From: Rhizobium sp. RU36D
GTDB taxonomy: Bacteria; Pseudomonadota; Alphaproteobacteria; Rhizobiales; Rhizobiaceae
DNA: 64,000 nt
Direction: 5' to 3'
Assembly: GCF_900176345.1 (NCBI RefSeq)
Contig: NZ_FWXU01000021.1
Coordinates: 46,860 to 110,859, forward strand
Part shown: piece after piece, positions 32,459 through 41,864 of the stretch
Position numbering within the stretch: the stretch's first letter is position 1
How the letters are laid out: every line of letters starts with the position of its first letter
Position numbers and translations under genes: made by a program
The notes under the pieces: model-generated
The model's input: the letters and a program-made list of their open reading frames with translations, nothing else
The model's database searches: none
What the model was told of the DNA's origin: nothing

Positions 32459-34087
32459 TTACTGACGGATATCGCCGGTTTCGACAGCCTTCAGGTCAAA
32501 GGCCGCCGCCATCAGGGCACGGGTATATTCCGCCTTGGGGGCCGAGAAAATCTCGGTCGACGGCCCCTGCTCGACAACCTTGCCCATGCGCATGACGATC
32601 ACCTCATTGGCAAGCGCCCGCACCACGCGCAAGTCGTGGCTGATGAAGAGATAGGCGAGGTCGTGACGCTGCTGGAGGTCGCGCAGCAGATCGACAACTT
32701 GAGCCTGCACGCTCATGTCGAGCGCGGATGTCGGCTCGTCCAGCATGACGAAGCGCGGCTTCAGGACCATGGCCCGGGCGATTGCGATGCGCTGCCGCTG
32801 GCCGCCGGAAAATTCATGCGGATAGCGCCAGCGGGTGGCGGCATCGAGCCCCACTTCCTCCAGGCCCCAGGCGACGCGGCGATCGCGCTCTTCGCCCGAC
32901 AGGCCAGGCTCGTGAACACGCAAGCCCTCGGCGACGATTTCGCCCACGGACATGCGCGGGCTGAGCGATCCATAGGGGTCTTGGAAAACCACCTGGAGCC
33001 GATCCCGCAGCGGCCGCATCTGCTTGTAGGAATAGCCGCCGATTTCGCTGCCCAGAAAGGCAATGCGCCCCTGGGAGGAGATCAGGCGGGCGAGCGCCAG
33101 GCCAAGCGTGGTCTTGCCGGAGCCGGATTCGCCGACGACGCCCAGCGTCTGCCCGGCCCTCAGCGTCAGGTCGATGCCGTCAACCGCCTTCACATGATCA
33201 ACGACCCGTCGAAGAAAGCCGGCCTTGACCGGGAACCAGACCCTGACATTTTCTCCGCGCATCACCTCGGGCTTGGCGGGATCGAGCGGCGGCGGCTCAC
33301 CGCGCGGCTCGGACGCCAGGAGGTGGCGGGTATAGGCATGCTGCGGATTGGAGAAAATCTCGGCAACGGGTCCGGCCTCGACGATCCGCCCCTTGGTCAT
33401 CACGCAGACCCGATCGGCAAACTTGCGCACGATGCCCAGGTCATGGGTGATGAACAGCATGGACATGCCGTGCTCTCTCTTGAGATCGGCAAGCAAAGCC
33501 AGGATCTGGGCCTGGACCGTGACATCAAGCGCGGTGGTCGGCTCGTCGGCGATCAGGAGTTTTGGGCGGTTGGCGAGCGCCATGGCGATCATGACGCGCT
33601 GCCGCTGGCCGCCCGAAAGCTCATGCGGATAGGCGCCGAGCCGCTTTTCCGGATCGCGAATGCCGACCTGGTTCAGCAGTTCCAGGGTCCGCGCCCGCGC
33701 AGCTGCGCCCGTCACGGACTGGTGGAGCTCGAGGATTTCGCCGATCTGCCGCTCGATGGTGTGGAGCGGATTGAGCGAGGTCATCGGCTCCTGGAAGATC
33801 ATGGTGATGTCGTTGCCGCGAACCTGCCGCAGGTCTACATCGCTCAGCGTCATGAGGTCGCGACCCTCGAACAGGATCTCGCCGGAGGGATGGCTCGCCG
33901 CCGGATAGGGCAGGAGCTTGAGGATGGAATTGGCCGAGACCGATTTGCCGGAACCGGATTCGCCGACCAGCGCCACGATCTCGCCCGGCGCCACATCAAA
34001 CGAGACATGATCGACCGCGAGGCTTTCCTTGCCCCCCTGGTGAAACGCCACCGACAGATCGCGGACGGAAAGGAGCGGGGCAGTCAT
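32459..34087 (-). CDS. yejF: Peptide/microcin C-type ABC importer, fused double ATPase YejF
   Basis: A 542-residue ATPase with two ABC domains. Walker A motifs are GESGSGKSVSANSI near residue 40 and GESGSGKTTLGLAL near residue 335. The signatures are LSGGQRQRVMIAMA and FSGGQRQRIAIARA. It powers the YejABEF oligopeptide importer, which in enterobacteria also takes up microcin C. Its ATG overlaps the stop of the toxin gene by 4 bp, so its translation depends on a toxin-antitoxin pair inserted before it. Confidence 0.93.
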   Translation of the reverse strand: MTAPLLSVRDLSVAFHQGGKESLAVDHVSFDVAPGEIVALVGESGSGKSVSANSILKLLPYPAASHPSGEILFEGRDLMTLSDVDLRQVRGNDITMIFQEPMTSLNPLHTIERQIGEILELHQSVTGAAARARTLELLNQVGIRDPEKRLGAYPHELSGGQRQRVMIAMALANRPKLLIADEPTTALDVTVQAQILALLADLKREHGMSMLFITHDLGIVRKFADRVCVMTKGRIVEAGPVAEIFSNPQHAYTRHLLASEPRGEPPPLDPAKPEVMRGENVRVWFPVKAGFLRRVVDHVKAVDGIDLTLRAGQTLGVVGESGSGKTTLGLALARLISSQGRIAFLGSEIGGYSYKQMRPLRDRLQVVFQDPYGSLSPRMSVGEIVAEGLRVHEPGLSGEERDRRVAWGLEEVGLDAATRWRYPHEFSGGQRQRIAIARAMVLKPRFVMLDEPTSALDMSVQAQVVDLLRDLQQRHDLAYLFISHDLRVVRALANEVIVMRMGKVVEQGPSTEIFSAPKAEYTRALMAAAFDLKAVETGDIRQ

Positions 34088-34542
34088 GGGCGCAGGCCTT
34101 CGATCAGGGTGGTCAGGGTTGATTCGTCGGGGCGGAGGAATTGCAAGCGCACATAAGCGCTCTTTCCAGCCGCCAGCAAATCACTGTCTTCTGTCAAAAA
34201 GTCAGTGCAGTTGCGTTCCGAGGCTGTTGCCAGATGGATGGCGTCAGGAAGCTTCAATCCCTGCCTAGACGATCGCAATTGTGCAGCCTCCGTCAACGTG
34301 CGTCTGTCGACTGGTGCTATTTCCAACCATTTGTTCCCTGGATTGAACACTGCGTTGTAGGCACTTACCAGATGCTGATTGTCTTGCCGCAGCGGCAAAA
34401 CGAGCAGTTCCGACAATGTCAATTCGCTGCTCACAAAGGAAGCAACTGTAGTGGAGGCCAGCATGCTCCCGAGACGATCGCTCAACTCATCTTTTCTTTC
34501 AAAAGCGGCGATGAATATGTTCGTATCGAGATATATGCGCAC
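34084..34542 (-). CDS. vapC: PIN-domain toxin, VapC-like
   Basis: A 152-residue putative RNase. PIN acidic residues are visible: D6 in RIYLDTNIFIAAFE, E44 in SELTLSELLV, D100 in LKLPDAIHLATA and D118 in TEDSDLL. It lies three bases after the antitoxin gene and overlaps yejF by 4 bp. The family call is good; the RNA target is unknown. Confidence 0.88.
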   Translation of the reverse strand: MRIYLDTNIFIAAFERKDELSDRLGSMLASTTVASFVSSELTLSELLVLPLRQDNQHLVSAYNAVFNPGNKWLEIAPVDRRTLTEAAQLRSSRQGLKLPDAIHLATASERNCTDFLTEDSDLLAAGKSAYVRLQFLRPDESTLTTLIEGLRP

Positions 34543-34545
34543 GCC

Positions 34546-34800
34546 TCAATAGTCCCATTCGTCGCGCAACTCGCGAATACGTGCGACGGCTTCCTCGCTG
34601 CTCACGGAGGGATAGCCGAGGTCCTTGTAACGGCGGATCATCTCCAAGGTCTCTTCTATTGTCAGCGGCTTTTTTGGCTCCGCAGAGGTTTCAGCTTCGG
34701 CCTCGATGACGATCTTCACGGTGGCGCTGTCGCCTAGGCCTTCGCGCAGGTCGGCGGGAAGCTTTTCGACCGGATAGTGATCTCGCACGATCTTATTCAT
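34546..34800 (-). CDS. Antitoxin partner of the VapC-like toxin
   Basis: An 84-residue acidic protein upstream of the PIN gene. Its N-terminal half (VEKLPADLREGLGDSATVKIVIEAE) reads like a short beta-rich DNA-binding module, and its helical C-terminus (IEETLEMIRRYKDLGY, RIRELRDEWDY) would wrap the toxin. The size, charge and order are those of VapB-type antitoxins, although I do not see a clear AbrB or RHH signature. A 9-bp inverted repeat precedes the start. Confidence 0.75.
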   Translation of the reverse strand: MNKIVRDHYPVEKLPADLREGLGDSATVKIVIEAEAETSAEPKKPLTIEETLEMIRRYKDLGYPSVSSEEAVARIRELRDEWDY

Positions 34801-34815
34801 GGCAGCCTGATCCCG

Positions 34816-34838
34816 AAGGTTCCTTTAGGAGGAACCTT
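34816..34838. promoter_or_regulatory. Perfect inverted repeat ahead of the antitoxin gene, candidate operator
   Basis: AAGGTTCCT (34816-34824) and AGGAACCTT (34830-34838) form a perfect 9-bp inverted repeat with a 5-base centre, 15 bp upstream of the antitoxin ATG. Its position fits autorepression by the toxin-antitoxin complex. It could also act as an RNA hairpin after yejE. Confidence 0.6.
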
Positions 34839-34869
34839 ACCCCGGAAAGCCGTTGAAGGCGAGCATCGG

Positions 34870-36018
34870 TCATCGGAACGTCTTCCTGGGATCGAAGGCG
34901 TCGCGAACCGCTTCGCCGACGAAGATCAAAAGCGACAGCATGATCGACATGGTGAAGAAGGCCGTCAGACCGAGCCATGGGGCCTGCAGGTTGCGCTTGC
35001 CCTGGGCGACGAGTTCGCCGAGCGACGGGGAGCCGGGCGGCATGCCGAAACCCAGGAAGTCCAGCGAGGTGAGGGTCGTGATCGAGCCCGAGAGGATGAA
35101 GGGCAGGAAGGTCAGCGTCGCGACCATCGCATTGGGCAGGAGATGGCGATACATGATCGTCCAATTGCCGACGCCTAACGCCCGGGCGGCGTTGACATAT
35201 TCGAAGTTGCGCGCCCGCAGGAACTCGGCGCGTACGATGCCGACGAAGCCGACCCAGGAGAACATCAGCATGATGCCGAGCAGGATGAAAAAGCCTGGCG
35301 GCAGGATGGATGCGATGATCAGCAGGATATAGAGCACCGGTATGGACGACCAGATCTCGATGAAGCGCTGCATCAGAAGATCGGTCCAGCCGCCGAAATA
35401 GCCCTGGACCGCGCCGGCCGTGATGCCGACCAGAGCGGAGCCGATCGTCAGCGCAAAGCCGAAGAGAATGGAGATACGGAAGCCGTAGATCATCCGGGCG
35501 GCGACGTCGCGCGCCTGGTCGTCCGTGCCCAGCCAGTTCATGTTGCCGATCACGCAGTTTGGATCCGCGTCCTTCAGCGGATAGGCCGAACACCGCTCCG
35601 CCTTGTCCATGAGCCAGAACGGCGGCGTGGGGGCGGAATAGGGGATCTGCGAGTTCACCGTGAGATAGGAATAGCGGATCGGCGGCCAGATCATCCAGCC
35701 ATTGGCATTGATCTCTTCAGAAATATAGTCGGTGCGGTAGTCCGTGACCGCCAGGAAGCCGCCGAATTTTTCCTCAGGATAGTCGATCACGACGGGGAAC
35801 AGCAGTTCACCCTTGTAGGAGGCGATCAGCGGACGGTCATTTGCGATGAGTTCGGCGCATAGCGACAGGCCGAACAGCACGAGAAAGATCCAGAACGACC
35901 AGAAACCCCGGCCGTTGGCCCTGAAATTCTGAAGGCGCCTGATGGTGGTGGGCGACAGGCGTCCTTTCACGGGCGCGGTGTCGGTGGCTCCGGAGATGGT
36001 GTTCGCCATGTCAGACAT
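34870..36018 (-). CDS. yejE: Peptide ABC importer permease YejE
   Basis: A 382-residue integral membrane protein of the DppC/OppC class. An N-terminal membrane segment (FWSFWIFLVLFGLSLCAEL) precedes a YejE-specific periplasmic region and the permease core with WLGTDDQARDVAARMIYGFR near residue 165. The EAA-like loop is EFLRARNFEYVNAARALG. It overlaps yejB by 8 bp. Downstream, yejF is displaced by the inserted toxin-antitoxin pair. Confidence 0.94.
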   Translation of the reverse strand: MSDMANTISGATDTAPVKGRLSPTTIRRLQNFRANGRGFWSFWIFLVLFGLSLCAELIANDRPLIASYKGELLFPVVIDYPEEKFGGFLAVTDYRTDYISEEINANGWMIWPPIRYSYLTVNSQIPYSAPTPPFWLMDKAERCSAYPLKDADPNCVIGNMNWLGTDDQARDVAARMIYGFRISILFGFALTIGSALVGITAGAVQGYFGGWTDLLMQRFIEIWSSIPVLYILLIIASILPPGFFILLGIMLMFSWVGFVGIVRAEFLRARNFEYVNAARALGVGNWTIMYRHLLPNAMVATLTFLPFILSGSITTLTSLDFLGFGMPPGSPSLGELVAQGKRNLQAPWLGLTAFFTMSIMLSLLIFVGEAVRDAFDPRKTFR

Positions 36019-37105
36019 CCCTTCTCTCGAAGTCGATGCGCGGATCGATCCAGGTGTAGATCAGGTCGGACAGCAGGCTCACGACCAGACCCATCAGGGA
36101 GAAGATGTAAAGCGTGGCAAAGACGATCGGATAGTCGCGGTTGACGATCGAGAGATAGCCGAGACGCCCCAGCCCATCCAGCGAGAAGATGTTTTCGATG
36201 AGCAGCGACCCGGTGAAGAAGGCCGAGATGAAGGCGCCGGGGAACCCGGCAATCACGATCAGCATGGCATTGCGGAACACATGACCATAGAGCACCTGCC
36301 GTTCGCCCAAGCCCTTGGCACGCGCTGTGACGACATACTGCTTTCGGATCTCATCAATGAACGAGTTCTTGGTCAGCAATGTGGTGGTGGCGAAGGACGA
36401 GATCAGCAGCGCGGTGAGCGGCAGGGCCAGGTGCCAGAAGTAGTCGAGGATCTTCTCCCACCAGGACAGCTCCGCGAAATTGTCCGAGACCAGACCCCGC
36501 AGCGGGAACCAATCGAAGAAGGACCCGCCGGCAAACAGCACGATCAGCAGGATGCCGAACAGGAAGCTTGGCACCGCATAGCCGACGACGATGACGCCCG
36601 ACGTCCAGACATCGAAGGTGGAACCGTCCGATATGGCCTTGCGGATGCCAAGCGGAATCGAGATTGCGTAGGAAATCAGCATGATCCAGACGCCGAGCGA
36701 TATCGAGACCGGCATCTTGTCGATGATCAGGTCGATCACCGAGGCATTGCGGAAGAAGCTCTCGCCGAAATCGAAGCGGATATAGTTCCACATCATCTCG
36801 ATAAAGCGGGTGAGCGGCGGCTTGTCGAAACCGAACTGCTTCTCGAGCTTTTCGATGAGTTCGGGGTCCAGCCCCTGGGCGCCGCGGTATTTCGAACCGG
36901 ATTCATCGACGGCGCCGGGCTGGCTCAAGAGGTCGCCGCCTCCGGTCAGCCGCTGATCCGCGCTTTCGCCCTGCCCCGTCAGCTGGGCGACAACCTGCTC
37001 GACGGGTCCGCCGGGCGCAAACTGGATGACAAGGAATGAAATGCCCATGATCCCGATCATGGTCGGAATCATCAACAGCAGACGTCGAAGAATATAGCCG
37101 CCCAT
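36011..37105 (-). CDS. yejB: Peptide ABC importer permease YejB
   Basis: A 364-residue DppB-like permease that opens GGYILRRLLLMIPTMIGIMGISFLVIQFAPGGPVEQ, the standard first membrane segment. YejB members carry a longer periplasmic insert than DppB, seen here at residues 40-90. The EAA loop is EIRKQYVVTARAKGLGERQV. It pairs with YejE and is coupled to it by overlap. Confidence 0.94.
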   Translation of the reverse strand: MGGYILRRLLLMIPTMIGIMGISFLVIQFAPGGPVEQVVAQLTGQGESADQRLTGGGDLLSQPGAVDESGSKYRGAQGLDPELIEKLEKQFGFDKPPLTRFIEMMWNYIRFDFGESFFRNASVIDLIIDKMPVSISLGVWIMLISYAISIPLGIRKAISDGSTFDVWTSGVIVVGYAVPSFLFGILLIVLFAGGSFFDWFPLRGLVSDNFAELSWWEKILDYFWHLALPLTALLISSFATTTLLTKNSFIDEIRKQYVVTARAKGLGERQVLYGHVFRNAMLIVIAGFPGAFISAFFTGSLLIENIFSLDGLGRLGYLSIVNRDYPIVFATLYIFSLMGLVVSLLSDLIYTWIDPRIDFERRDV

Positions 37106-37141
37106 TAAACCCTAGCCCCGCTCGTCACGCGGTATCCTTCG

Positions 37142-37219
37142 CTCGCATTCACTTGGCTCAAAACGACCCTTTCAAGATGGCTGCATCAGGCGATTCGCAT
37201 TGCCCCATGTGAATGCGAG
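37142..37219 (-). other. Long-range inverted repeat between yejA and yejB
   Basis: CTCGCATTCAC (37142-37152) and GTGAATGCGAG (37209-37219) are perfect 11-bp complements 56 bases apart. The 132-bp gap has no gene. In the message the arms could close a large loop after the binding-protein gene and protect its 3' end. Confidence 0.45.
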
Positions 37220-37237
37220 AACCTCGCGCAATGCAAG

Positions 37238-39079
37238 TCAGTTCGCGCCGGCCTTGGTGGACCACCAGATCGACGGCATGCCGATCGCAAATTCGGGCAG
37301 GTTGGCCGGGTGGGTGATCGTGTCCCAATAGGCGATGCGCGAGGATTTCGAGCTGTAGCTCGGCACCACGATGTGGTGGGCGAGAAGCACGCGATCGAGC
37401 GCCTTGACCGCGGCGATCTGCTCTTCCCGGTCCTTGGCGAACACGACCTTGCGGATGAGCGCATCGATGCCCGGGTCGCTGATGCCGCTGTAATTCTGCG
37501 ACCCTTCCCGCGCGGCGGCCTGGGAGCCCCAATATTCGGCCTGTTCGTTGCCAGGGTTCATGGACTGCCCCCAAGCATTGTACATCACGTCGAAATCGCG
37601 CGAGCGCCAGCGATTGGTGAATTGCGACTGCTCGACGCTGCGAACAGTCACATCGATGCCGATGAGCTTGAGGTTGCGGGCGAAGGCAAGCGCCACGGGC
37701 TCGATGGTCGGACCGCCCAGCATGATCTCGAAATTCAGCGGCTGGCCGGTCTTCACATTGACCATCTGCGTGCCCTTGCGCTCGTAGCCCGCCTCCTTCA
37801 GCAGGCCAACGGCCTTACGCAGGTTTTCACGCAGTTTCGCGGGATCGCCATTCACAGGGTTGGTATAGGCCTCGGTGAACACCTTTGCCGGCACGAGATC
37901 CTTGACCTCGTTCAGGATTTCCAGCTCACGGCCCTGCGGCAGGCCTGAGGATGCCAGGTCGGTGCGGAAGAAGAAGCTGTCGATGCGCTCGTAGGAATTG
38001 AAGAAGATGGTGCGGCGCAGTTCCTCGAAGTCGAAGGCATAGTTCAAGGCCTCGCGCACCTTCGGATCGGCGAATTTCTCGCGCCTGAGGTTGAAGATGA
38101 AGCCGACCATGACGCCGACCTTGCGCATCTCGTTATCAAGCTCCTCGCGCTTGACGCGGCCATCCTTCACGGCGGGAAAATCATAGGCCGTTGCCCAGCG
38201 GCGGGCCATGTTTTCCCACCAGTAGTCCTCGTTGCCAGAGCGGAAGGATTCAAACATCACGTCCCGATCGGCGTAGTAGCGGTAGACGATCGAGCCGAAA
38301 TTGTTTCGGCCGACATTGACGTTGATATCCTTGCCCCAATAGTCGGGCCGCAGTTCGTAGGTGATCGACGATCCCGGGGAAACTGCGGAGATCTTGTAGG
38401 GGCCGGACCCCATGGGCACTTCCATCGTGGTGCGGGAGATATCGCGCGGCTTGCCGTCAGGACCCGCAGCCTCCCACCAGTGCTTCGGCACGATGATCAA
38501 CTGGCCGACGATCTGCGGCAGTTCCCGGTTGTTGGGCTCGTCGAAAGTGAAGGTGACTTCCCGCTCGCCGGTCTTTTCCGCCTTCACCACATGGCGATAG
38601 TAGAACTCCTGCTGCGGATCGCCCTTCTTGGCATTGTCGAAGCTGAAGATGACGTCTTCCGGCGTGACCGGCTGGCCGTCGGCCCATTTCGCTTCGGCAC
38701 GAAGGCGAAACGTCACCGAGGAATAGTCGGCCGGGTATTTCACCCCATCCGCCAGCAGGCCATACATGGCCGAGAGCTCGTCTTCGGAGGAAATCATCAG
38801 GCTTTCGAAAACCAGCGACAGGCCGGAGCCGGCTTCGCCGCGGGCCAGGAGCGGATTGAGCGTGTCGAAACTGCCTTCCGCCGCGAGCCTCAGGGTTCCA
38901 CCCTTAGGCGCATCGGGGTTCACATAGTCGAACCGTGGGAAGTCCTTCTGGTACTTCAGCTCCCCGATCGTGGCTATCCCGTTCTTCCAGTCCTGTTCCT
39001 GCGCGAAGGCCGACGGCGTGCCAGCCGTTATGAGAGAAAAGGACAGGATCAGTGAAGCCAGACGACAGGCCAGGACCAT
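37238..39079 (-). CDS. yejA: Periplasmic peptide-binding protein YejA
   Basis: A 613-residue SBP family 5 solute-binding protein. The signal peptide runs through LASLILSFSLITAGTPSAFA. GGTLRLAAEGSFDTLNPL and WADGQPVTPEDVIFSF are family 5 hallmarks, and the overall size matches YejA rather than DppA. The ATG at 39079 has AGGGG upstream; the earlier ATG at 39124 would hide the signal peptide. It is the first gene of the yej operon. Confidence 0.95.
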   Translation of the reverse strand: MVLACRLASLILSFSLITAGTPSAFAQEQDWKNGIATIGELKYQKDFPRFDYVNPDAPKGGTLRLAAEGSFDTLNPLLARGEAGSGLSLVFESLMISSEDELSAMYGLLADGVKYPADYSSVTFRLRAEAKWADGQPVTPEDVIFSFDNAKKGDPQQEFYYRHVVKAEKTGEREVTFTFDEPNNRELPQIVGQLIIVPKHWWEAAGPDGKPRDISRTTMEVPMGSGPYKISAVSPGSSITYELRPDYWGKDINVNVGRNNFGSIVYRYYADRDVMFESFRSGNEDYWWENMARRWATAYDFPAVKDGRVKREELDNEMRKVGVMVGFIFNLRREKFADPKVREALNYAFDFEELRRTIFFNSYERIDSFFFRTDLASSGLPQGRELEILNEVKDLVPAKVFTEAYTNPVNGDPAKLRENLRKAVGLLKEAGYERKGTQMVNVKTGQPLNFEIMLGGPTIEPVALAFARNLKLIGIDVTVRSVEQSQFTNRWRSRDFDVMYNAWGQSMNPGNEQAEYWGSQAAAREGSQNYSGISDPGIDALIRKVVFAKDREEQIAAVKALDRVLLAHHIVVPSYSSKSSRIAYWDTITHPANLPEFAIGMPSIWWSTKAGAN

Positions 39080-39258
39080 GCGGATACCCCTTTGATGTTC
39101 TTGTTTGGGCAGAGCATAGGACAATTCAGGGCAAAATACAGGCGTGTCGCGGTCACAAGCTTTTTATCGATCGGGCTCGGCGGCAAACTTCGTTTCAACA
39201 AAATCGTCTTTCACGGTAAATTGGACCAAAGTGATTTGCCAGGAAACGACGGACGGGC

Positions 39259-40305
39259 ATGACATCTGCATTCAAGACGGTTTTTCGGGCAGCTGCGGCG
39301 ATCGTGCTGGCGGGTGCGGTGTCCACTCCCGCCATGGCTGCGGAGGGCAAACCCGCCAAGGAACTGTTCGGCGCCATGAAACTGCCGTCGCGTGCCGCGC
39401 CGCAGCCCTTCGGCTCCTATGCCAAGGGTTGCCAGGCGGGTGCCGTTGCGATTGCAACCGACGGACCTACATGGCAGGCCATGCGCCTGTCGCGCAATCG
39501 CCGCTGGGGCCAGCCGGAGATGATCGCGCTGCTGGAGCGCTTTTCCAAGGACGCCGTGCAACTCGGCTGGGGGTCGGGCATCCTGATTGGCGACATCTCC
39601 CAGCCCCGCGGCGGGCCGATGCTCTCAGGTCATGCTTCGCACCAGGTGGGTCTGGATGCGGATATCTGGTTCACGCCGAAGCCGGCGCAGCCGCTGACCC
39701 CGGAACAGCGCGAGAAGATGCCGTTTACCTCTATGCTCGACAAGAGCAAGTTCCTGACGGTGGATTCGAAGCGCTGGACCAATACCCATGCCAAGCTTGT
39801 GGTCAGGGCCGCAAGCTATCCGCAGGTCGAGCGGATTTTCGTCAATCCGGCAATCAAGAAAAAGCTCTGCGACACATGGACCGGCGACCGGGCAGTGCTC
39901 GGCAAGATCCGGCCGATCTACGGGCATGACGAGCACTTCCATATCCGCATCAAATGCCCCGAGGGTGCCAGCGGCTGCAAGCCGCAGGCTGCCGTGCCGC
40001 CGGGCGATGGCTGCGACGCATCGCTGGCCTACTGGTTCACGCCCGCTCCCTGGGCTGCGCCGAAAAAGGACCCGAACGCAAAGCCGGCGCCGAAGCCGCG
40101 GGCGATGCAGCTTTCCGACCTGCCACAGGCCTGTTCCGCCGTGCTTCAGGCGCCGGCCGGGGATGCGGCCACAGCGGTTGCCAGCGGCATGGATCCCACA
40201 CCGCCCACCGCCTCGGCCTTCGTGGAGCCGCAAACATCAAGCGATGCAGCCATGGCGCTTCCTCCTGTGATCCCGGTTCCCAAGGCGCGGCCGCTGCAGA
40301 ACTGA
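39259..40305 (+). CDS. mepA: Penicillin-insensitive murein endopeptidase, MepA family (M74)
   Basis: A 348-residue periplasmic LAS metalloprotease that cuts D-Ala-mDAP cross-links in peptidoglycan. The signal peptide ends at TPAMAAE. Zinc motifs are SGHASHQVGLDADIWF at 123-138 and HDEHFHIRIKCPEG near residue 220. The C-terminal 80 residues are Pro/Ala-rich and outside the conserved domain. It diverges from yejA across a 179-bp gap with no clear promoter motif. Confidence 0.93.
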   Translation: MTSAFKTVFRAAAAIVLAGAVSTPAMAAEGKPAKELFGAMKLPSRAAPQPFGSYAKGCQAGAVAIATDGPTWQAMRLSRNRRWGQPEMIALLERFSKDAVQLGWGSGILIGDISQPRGGPMLSGHASHQVGLDADIWFTPKPAQPLTPEQREKMPFTSMLDKSKFLTVDSKRWTNTHAKLVVRAASYPQVERIFVNPAIKKKLCDTWTGDRAVLGKIRPIYGHDEHFHIRIKCPEGASGCKPQAAVPPGDGCDASLAYWFTPAPWAAPKKDPNAKPAPKPRAMQLSDLPQACSAVLQAPAGDAATAVASGMDPTPPTASAFVEPQTSSDAAMALPPVIPVPKARPLQN

Positions 40306-40413
40306 CGATCGATGCGAAAATCGGGCGTGCCCGGCGCGGGCGCCTTTGCAAGCGGATGGCAACTGATATAGTAGCCATCAAATCGATTTAAAAACTTGCG
40401 ACGGTTGATATCC

Positions 40414-40794
40414 ATGGCAGCCCAGAAGTGCATCGCTCTGATCGCGCACGACCAGAAGAAAGACGACATGGCGGATTTTGCCCGTCGTCACCAGAAGGCG
40501 CTAAAGGACTGGCAGATCGTGGCAACGGGCACGACGGGCGGTCGCGTGATGGAGGCCTGTCCCGAGCTGCAGGTCACCCGCCTGAAAAGCGGTCCGCTCG
40601 GTGGTGACCAGCAAATCGGCGCGTTGATCGCAACAGGCGAAGTGCAGTTCCTGATCTTCTTCGTCGATCCGCTGACCTCCATGCCGCATGATGTCGACGT
40701 AAAGGCGCTGATGCGTCTCGCTATCGTTTACGATATACCGATGGCACTCAACAGCGCGACGGCAGAGCTGCTGCTGACCACCGACCTGACCTGA
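40414..40794 (+). CDS. mgsA: Methylglyoxal synthase
   Basis: Converts dihydroxyacetone phosphate to methylglyoxal and phosphate, bypassing lower glycolysis under phosphate stress. It has 126 residues. Motifs include IALIAHDQKKDDM, GTTGGRVMEA, LKSGPLGGDQQIGALI with the catalytic Asp-containing GGD, and FFVDPLTSMPHDVDVKAL. The ATG at 40414 starts the homology. It is 26 bp before glk and probably co-transcribed with it. Confidence 0.96.
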   Translation: MAAQKCIALIAHDQKKDDMADFARRHQKALKDWQIVATGTTGGRVMEACPELQVTRLKSGPLGGDQQIGALIATGEVQFLIFFVDPLTSMPHDVDVKALMRLAIVYDIPMALNSATAELLLTTDLT

Positions 40795-40820
40795 CCGCCC
40801 CCTGCACCACGGACCCGGCC

Positions 40821-41864
40821 ATGCCCCTGACCCCTGACAGCGATACCCTGACCTTTCCGATTCTGATCGGCGATATCGGTGGGACCAATGCGCGCTTTTC
40901 GATCCTGGAGAACGCCCAAAGCGATCTCCTGCATTTTCCGCATGTCATCAACGAGAAGTTCGAGACGATCGACCAGGCGATCGTCGGCGCGGTGCTATCG
41001 AACACGCAGTTGAAGCCCCGCACGCTGATCCTGGCGCTGGCCGGGCCGATCACCGGCGACGCGGTGCCGCTGACCAATTACGACTGGGTGGTGAAGCCGA
41101 AGCAGCTGATCACGGAACTCGGCTTCGAGCAGGTGATCCTGCTCAACGATTTCGAGGCACAGGCGCTGGCCGCCGCCACCATGCCGGCACACTATCGCCA
41201 TGCGCTGGGACCGGTCAGTGATGCGCCTGTCGCCTCGCGCGTGGTGCTGGGACCGGGCACCGGCCTTGGCGTCGCCGGCCTGGTGCATGCGCGTGACACC
41301 TGGTTTCCGGTACCGGGCGAAGGCGGCCATGTGGATGTCGGGCCGCGTACGAGCCGTGACTACCAGATCTGGCCGCATCTGACGCCGGTGAAGGACGAGA
41401 CCGCGACGCTCGGGCGCATTTCTGCCGAAGAACTGCTGTCGGGCCGCGGGCTGATGAATATCTACTCAGCGCTCTGCCGGGCCGAAGGCAATCGCACGCC
41501 GCGCTATGAAAAGCCGGCGGGCATTTCCGAGGCCGGCCTTGGCGGCACGGATCCCATCGCTGCGGAGGCGCTTGAGCTTTTTGCCACCTATCTCGGTCGC
41601 CTGGCGGGTGACCTGGCGCTGATCTTCATGGCCAAGGGCGGCGTGTTCCTCGCCGGCGGCATTTCGCCGAAGATTCTGCCGGTCCTGGAAAAGCCCGCCT
41701 TCCGGACGGCGTTCGAGGACAAGGCGCCGCACAGCAAGCTGCTCCAGGCCATCCCGACCTTCGTGGTGACGGATCCCGTCGCGGCGCTCTCGGGTCTCGG
41801 TGCCTATGCCCGCAATCCGCAGAATTTCGGTCTTGCGCTCGAGGGCCGGCACTGGCGGGCATGA
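40821..41864 (+). CDS. glk: Glucokinase
   Basis: A 347-residue ATP-dependent glucokinase of the bacterial Glk family. The phosphate loop is IGDIGGTNARFSILE near residue 15. LNDFEAQALA and GTGLGVAGLV follow, and FLAGGISPKILPVL lies near the C-terminus. It supplies glucose 6-phosphate to the Entner-Doudoroff and pentose phosphate routes usual in rhizobia. Confidence 0.96.
   Translation: MPLTPDSDTLTFPILIGDIGGTNARFSILENAQSDLLHFPHVINEKFETIDQAIVGAVLSNTQLKPRTLILALAGPITGDAVPLTNYDWVVKPKQLITELGFEQVILLNDFEAQALAAATMPAHYRHALGPVSDAPVASRVVLGPGTGLGVAGLVHARDTWFPVPGEGGHVDVGPRTSRDYQIWPHLTPVKDETATLGRISAEELLSGRGLMNIYSALCRAEGNRTPRYEKPAGISEAGLGGTDPIAAEALELFATYLGRLAGDLALIFMAKGGVFLAGGISPKILPVLEKPAFRTAFEDKAPHSKLLQAIPTFVVTDPVAALSGLGAYARNPQNFGLALEGRHWRA

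Noticed and set aside
32456..34156. 566-residue plus-strand frame opposite yejF
   Set aside because: Antisense shadow of a two-domain ABC ATPase with all motifs on the other strand.
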